Assembly: GCF_011801125.1 (NCBI RefSeq)
Contig: NZ_CP046171.1
Location: forward strand, 4,154,001-4,218,000
Reading direction: 5' to 3'
Length of the DNA stretch: 64,000 bases
From: Nocardia brasiliensis
GTDB lineage: Bacteria; Actinomycetota; Actinomycetes; Mycobacteriales; Mycobacteriaceae
The position numbers and the translations under genes are program-made. Below are positions 60,715 to 64,000 of this stretch, piece by piece. Under the pieces are notes generated by a model, which saw only the letters and a program-made list of their open reading frames with translations, was not told the DNA's origin and did not search any database. Every line of letters begins with the position of its first letter. The stretch's first letter is position 1.

Positions 60715-61943
60715 GCCGGTCGCACCTTCGACTCGGCCCGCACCACCGGGTCGGCGGGGACCAGCCCGTCCACGGTGGTGCGCGGCGCGGCGGCCATGGC
60801 GAGCAGGCCGATCCCCGCGACCACAGCGAAGAGATAGAAGCTCCAGACGTTCGCCGCGCCGACGACGATAAGCCAGCCGGTGATCGTCGGACCGAAGATC
60901 GCGCCGAGCCTGCCGACCCCGGCGGCGAATCCCATAGCGGTGGCGCGGATCTCGGCCGGGTACGCCTGGGTCACGTAGGCGTAGATCAGCACCTGCGCGG
61001 AGAACACGAACACGCCGGTGACGAGCACCAGTGCGTTGAGCAGCAACGTGCTCGGGATCCGCACGCTCAGTGCCGCCAGGAACAACGCCGCGGCGGCGAA
61101 CCACACCAGCACGGTCGGTTTGATGCCACGCCGGTCGGCGAGCGTTCCCGCCGCGAGCAGGCCGATGACGGCGCCGATGTTCAGCATCAGCAACACGGTC
61201 AACGAGGTCGACATGTTGTATCCGGCGTCGCGCATCAGCTTCGGCAGCCAGGTGTTGAGTCCGTACACCAGGAGCAGGCCCATGAACGAGCCGACCCAAA
61301 CCCCCAGCGTCGCACGCAGATACGCCGGGCGAAGCAGCACCGCGGGCCGCGACCGGGTGGGCGCGGACCTGACCGCGAGGTAGGCCTGCGACTCGGGCAG
61401 TTTGGCCCACAGCAGCGGCAGCAGCAGGAGACCGGCCGCGCCACCGGCATAGAACAGCGGCTGCCAGTGCGGAATCACCCGCAGCGCGAGCAACGCGGTC
61501 AGCACCGCGCCGGTGTGATAGCCGGTCATCGTGATCGTGCTCGCGAACGCCCGGCGCGACGGTGGCATGTGTTCGGCCATGAACGTCAGCGCCGTCGGCA
61601 GGCACGCGCCGAGCCCGCTGCCCGCGATCAGTCGCATCGCGGCGAACACGCCCACCGAACCGGCGATCGGTATCGCGGCGGTGCACAGCGAGAACACCGC
61701 GATCGAGCCGAGCAGCATCTTGCGCCTGCCATACCGATCGGCTATCGGGCCCGAGGTCGTCGCGCCGATAGCGACACCGACGAGGGAGATGGTGGCGGCG
61801 AAGGTGGTACTCGCCGCGGTGAATCCGAGATGGTGCTGGTCGATCAGGGTCGGAATGACCGCGCCGAGCACGACGAGGTCGTAACCCTCCAGCAGCACGG
61901 TCAGCCAGCAGAGCACCGCCGGCCAGGACAACAACTTCTTCAT
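60711..61943 (-). CDS. pcaK: Aromatic acid:H+ symporter (AAHS family MFS), 4-hydroxybenzoate/protocatechuate uptake
   Basis: 410 residues from ATG 61943, with 12 transmembrane helices. The helix-1 motif LLEGYDLVVLGAVIP (the DGxD-type acidic motif of AAHS, here EGYD) and the loop GPIADRYGRRKMLL are diagnostic; the second-half loop is AGTLADRRGIKPT. First gene of the operon with pobA, so 4-hydroxybenzoate is the likely main substrate. An ATG at 61979 in the same frame is possible but would add a non-family extension. Confidence 0.92.
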   Translation of the reverse strand: MKKLLSWPAVLCWLTVLLEGYDLVVLGAVIPTLIDQHHLGFTAASTTFAATISLVGVAIGATTSGPIADRYGRRKMLLGSIAVFSLCTAAIPIAGSVGVFAAMRLIAGSGLGACLPTALTFMAEHMPPSRRAFASTITMTGYHTGAVLTALLALRVIPHWQPLFYAGGAAGLLLLPLLWAKLPESQAYLAVRSAPTRSRPAVLLRPAYLRATLGVWVGSFMGLLLVYGLNTWLPKLMRDAGYNMSTSLTVLLMLNIGAVIGLLAAGTLADRRGIKPTVLVWFAAAALFLAALSVRIPSTLLLNALVLVTGVFVFSAQVLIYAYVTQAYPAEIRATAMGFAAGVGRLGAIFGPTITGWLIVVGAANVWSFYLFAVVAGIGLLAMAAAPRTTVDGLVPADPVVRAESKVRPA

Positions 61944-62003
61944 GGGAGATCGTTTCTGATATGCCGTTGTGAGTGCCATCACGCTACGATCGGCCTCGCC
62001 AGA

Positions 62004-62035
62004 AATCCAATAGATGTTTTTCCCCATTCGCATAG
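62004..62035. promoter_or_regulatory. Paired direct repeats in the pca/LysR divergent region
   Basis: AATCCAATAG (62004-62013) and ATTCGCATAG (62026-62035) match at 7 of 10 positions and start 22 bp apart, about two helical turns. They lie in the 101-bp region between pcaK and the LysR gene, the second touching the LysR ribosome-binding site. This is a candidate LysR-type recognition/activation pair. Confidence 0.4.
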
Positions 62036-62044
62036 AGGAGATCT

Positions 62045-62947
62045 ATGGGCGCGGAGTTCGATCTCAACCTCGTCCGGACCTTCGTCCTGCTCTACGAGAC
62101 GCGAAGCGTCACCGCGACGGCCGACGTCCTCGGGGTCACCCAGCCCACCGTCAGCTACGGTCTCGGCAAGCTGCGCCGAAGGCTGGGCGACGAGTTGTTC
62201 GTGCGCGGCCCTGGCGGGCTGGTGCCGAGCTCGGAGGCCGAGCGGCTCTATCCGCCGCTGCGCACCGCCATCGAGCAGATGGACGTAACCATCGGCGCGA
62301 CAAAGGAATTCGATGTCACCGGGCCGATCAGCTTCGCCATCGGACTCACCGATCTCGGCGAGGTCAACTCGCTACCTCGGGTGCTCGCCGAGCTCACCGC
62401 CCGCGCGCCCGCCGCGAGCCTGCAGGTGCACGCGTTCGACATCGACACCGCGACCGATGAACTCACCCGTGGCCGGGTCGACGCGATCGTGGCCACCCCG
62501 ATCCTCGATTCGGCCCGGCTCAGCCGTCTGCCGCTGTTCACCGAGGGCTACGCGGGCATGGTCGCCGCCGATCATCCGCGCCTGCGGAGCGCGGCACCCA
62601 CCGATGCCGAACTGCGGGCCGAGCGCCACATCGTCGTCGACGGCGCCACCGGCCATCCCGCGCCCCGGCACGCACTGCGCGCCAACGGCCTGGAACGGCG
62701 CATCGCGGTGCGGGTGACCCGGTTCGCCACATTGCCCTACGTGGTGCAGGACAGCGAGCTCGTCGCGATCGTCCCGCAGCGCGTCGCCCGCGCGCTCGCC
62801 AGGACCCATCCCGTGCGCACCTTCACCCTGCCCTGGCCCATCGAACCCGCCGAGGTCGCCGCCTACACCCGCCGTCCGCCGGGCCGCAGCCCCGCCCAGA
62901 CCTGGTTCCTGTATGTCATCCGCGCGGCGCTGTGGGACCTGCCGTAG
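62045..62947 (+). CDS. LysR-family regulator of the pob/pca operon
   Basis: 300 residues. The N-terminal winged HTH reads LVRTFVLLYETRSVTATADVLGVTQPTVSYGLGKLRRR, split here over residues 9-45. The effector domain is normal in length and, with SLQVHAFDIDTATDELTRG, resembles NodD/LinR-like regulators. An ideal GAGGAG ribosome-binding site precedes ATG. Divergence from the operon makes it the likely activator responding to 4-hydroxybenzoate, protocatechuate or a pathway intermediate. In many actinobacteria pca genes are instead controlled by IclR-type PcaR; none is present here. Its 3' end overlaps the convergent GH65 gene by 32 bp. Confidence 0.9.
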   Translation: MGAEFDLNLVRTFVLLYETRSVTATADVLGVTQPTVSYGLGKLRRRLGDELFVRGPGGLVPSSEAERLYPPLRTAIEQMDVTIGATKEFDVTGPISFAIGLTDLGEVNSLPRVLAELTARAPAASLQVHAFDIDTATDELTRGRVDAIVATPILDSARLSRLPLFTEGYAGMVAADHPRLRSAAPTDAELRAERHIVVDGATGHPAPRHALRANGLERRIAVRVTRFATLPYVVQDSELVAIVPQRVARALARTHPVRTFTLPWPIEPAEVAAYTRRPPGRSPAQTWFLYVIRAALWDLP

Positions 62948-64000
62948 TCGGCGAATCAGGCACCGCCGCACGGTGATACGGCGCACGTCCGGGCGGCGGT
63001 TCGGCCTTGGACACGCTCGGCGCCGCCGGAATCGACAGCAGCAACGGTTCTTCACCCACAACGTGCGGCGCGCCGTGGTGCCGAAGCTCGATGCGCTCGC
63101 CGGACAGCAGCCGATACACCACGGTGTCACGGGTGATCTCGACCGCCAACCGGCTGCCACGCCACAGAATTCGGAAGGCCAGCCGCCGGATGCGCTCCGG
63201 AATCCTTGGCGCGAACCGCAATTCGCCGTCACACACCCGCATGCCGCCGAACCCGGCGACGCAGCAGCTCCACGCACCGGCGAGCGCGGCGATATGCAGC
63301 CCGCTGGCCACGTTGTGGTGCAGATCGTGCAGGTCGGTCAGCGCGGACTCGACGAAATAGTCGAAGGCCAACCCTGAATTGCCGACCTCGGCCGCCAGAA
63401 TCGACTGCGCGCACGCCGACAGCGAAGAGTCGCGCACGGTCAGCGCCTCGTAGTAGTCGAAGTTGCGCACCTTCTGTTCCGGCGTGAAAGCGTTGGGGCA
63501 CAGGTACATCGCCAGCACCAGATCCGCCTGTTTGATCACCTGCTTCCGGTTCAGGTCGAAGTACGGATAGTGCAGCAGCAATGGGTAGCGCTCGGGCGGG
63601 GTCGCGGCGAAGTCCCAGCGCATGTAGCGGGTGAATCCCTCCGCTTGCTCGTGCACCTCGAGCTCGTCGTTATAGGGCATGGCCGGGTGCCGCGCGTCGG
63701 CACGCCAGCCGTCGAGTTCGGCCGCCGAGACGCCGAGCCGCCGCGCCTGCTCCGGATGCCGTTCGCACGCCGCCACCGCGCCGAGCAGGTTCCGCTGCGC
63801 CAGCAGGTTCGTATAGATGTTGTTGTCGGCCAACGCCGAATACTCGTCCGGACCGGTGACGCCGTCGATCCGGAAGGTACCGGCCGCGTCGCGATGGCCG
63901 AGCCCGCTCCACATGCGCGCGGTCTCCACCAGGAGTTCGACCCCGCACTCCCGTTCGAAGACCTCGTCGCCGGTCGCGGTGACGTAGCGGATGGTCGCGT
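62916..64000 (-). CDS. Glycoside hydrolase family 65 phosphorylase, C-terminal part, cut by window edge
   Basis: The frame is open to the window end. It contains the GH65 catalytic segment FRIDGVTGPDEYSALADNN (Glu of GPDEY as general acid), NIYTNLLAQRNL, VIKQADLVLAMYL, VRDSSLSACAQS and the C-terminal HHNVASGLHIAALAGAW. These fit maltose, trehalose or kojibiose phosphorylases and the related trehalose-degrading hydrolases of mycobacteria; substrate and reaction (phosphorolysis or hydrolysis) need the missing N-terminal part. The last 30 residues are Pro/Ala-rich and overlap the LysR 3' end. Confidence 0.92.
   Translation of the reverse strand, partial: ATIRYVTATGDEVFERECGVELLVETARMWSGLGHRDAAGTFRIDGVTGPDEYSALADNNIYTNLLAQRNLLGAVAACERHPEQARRLGVSAAELDGWRADARHPAMPYNDELEVHEQAEGFTRYMRWDFAATPPERYPLLLHYPYFDLNRKQVIKQADLVLAMYLCPNAFTPEQKVRNFDYYEALTVRDSSLSACAQSILAAEVGNSGLAFDYFVESALTDLHDLHHNVASGLHIAALAGAWSCCVAGFGGMRVCDGELRFAPRIPERIRRLAFRILWRGSRLAVEITRDTVVYRLLSGERIELRHHGAPHVVGEEPLLLSIPAAPSVSKAEPPPGRAPYHRAAVPDSPTTAGPTAPRG

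Overview
The window is a 64 kb piece of a high-GC actinobacterial chromosome. Gene density, heavy ATGA/GTGA translational coupling, a Tat-exported phospholipase C, an ECF41 sigma remnant, mymA-like Baeyer-Villiger monooxygenase modules and a complete protocatechuate operon all fit Nocardia or a close relative (Mycobacteriales). This assignment is an inference from gene content; no rRNA or tRNA gene was seen. There is no insertion sequence, prophage or CRISPR array. Signs of decay are local: an ECF41 sigma fragment, an MFS fragment, an oxidoreductase 3' fragment, an internally deleted hydrolase and a probable frameshift.

Layout: 1-4 kb holds the end of a DUF305 protein, a secreted GH18 chitinase and a Tat phospholipase C. 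HrpB helicase follows at 4-6.4 kb, then a coupled NarL-type two-component pair at 6.5-8.2 kb. Divergent to it is a three-gene set (KhtT-N-like protein, CBS protein, ArsB/NhaD-type permease). A secreted snapalysin-like protease with an unusual Asp/Gly/Phe/Trp-rich tail lies at 11.2-12.4 kb. From 12.7 to 20.8 kb is one tightly coupled minus-strand operon with three flavin monooxygenases, an HSL-type esterase, an SRPBCC protein and two short-chain dehydrogenases, controlled presumably by a divergent TetR. It reads as a route oxidising an alcohol to a ketone, then to an ester or lactone that is hydrolysed.

The 21-35 kb part carries an ABC1 kinase, an amidase, two paralogous TetR regulators with matching double operators, a STAS protein with a coupled leader ORF, hsp20 and an HspR-like MerR gene separated by a CIRCE-like operator, an APH-type kinase, and a three-gene unknown/MoxR AAA/VWA-metallopeptidase-like system. 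From 35 to 43 kb is a compact cluster of glutamine-synthetase-like ligase, asparagine synthase, PLP decarboxylase and two P450s, which looks like an undescribed small-molecule pathway. hemL, a YfcC-type carrier, an M14 carboxypeptidase, a YbdK-type ligase, a CsbD protein, an SDR and an FAD-linked oxidase follow.

From 53 to 62 kb a ten-gene operon pcaK-pobA-pcaI-pcaJ-pcaF-pcaH-pcaG-pcaB-pcaD-pcaC, divergent from a LysR gene, encodes uptake of 4-hydroxybenzoate, hydroxylation to protocatechuate and the whole ortho-cleavage pathway to succinyl-CoA and acetyl-CoA. The window ends inside a GH65 glycoside phosphorylase gene.
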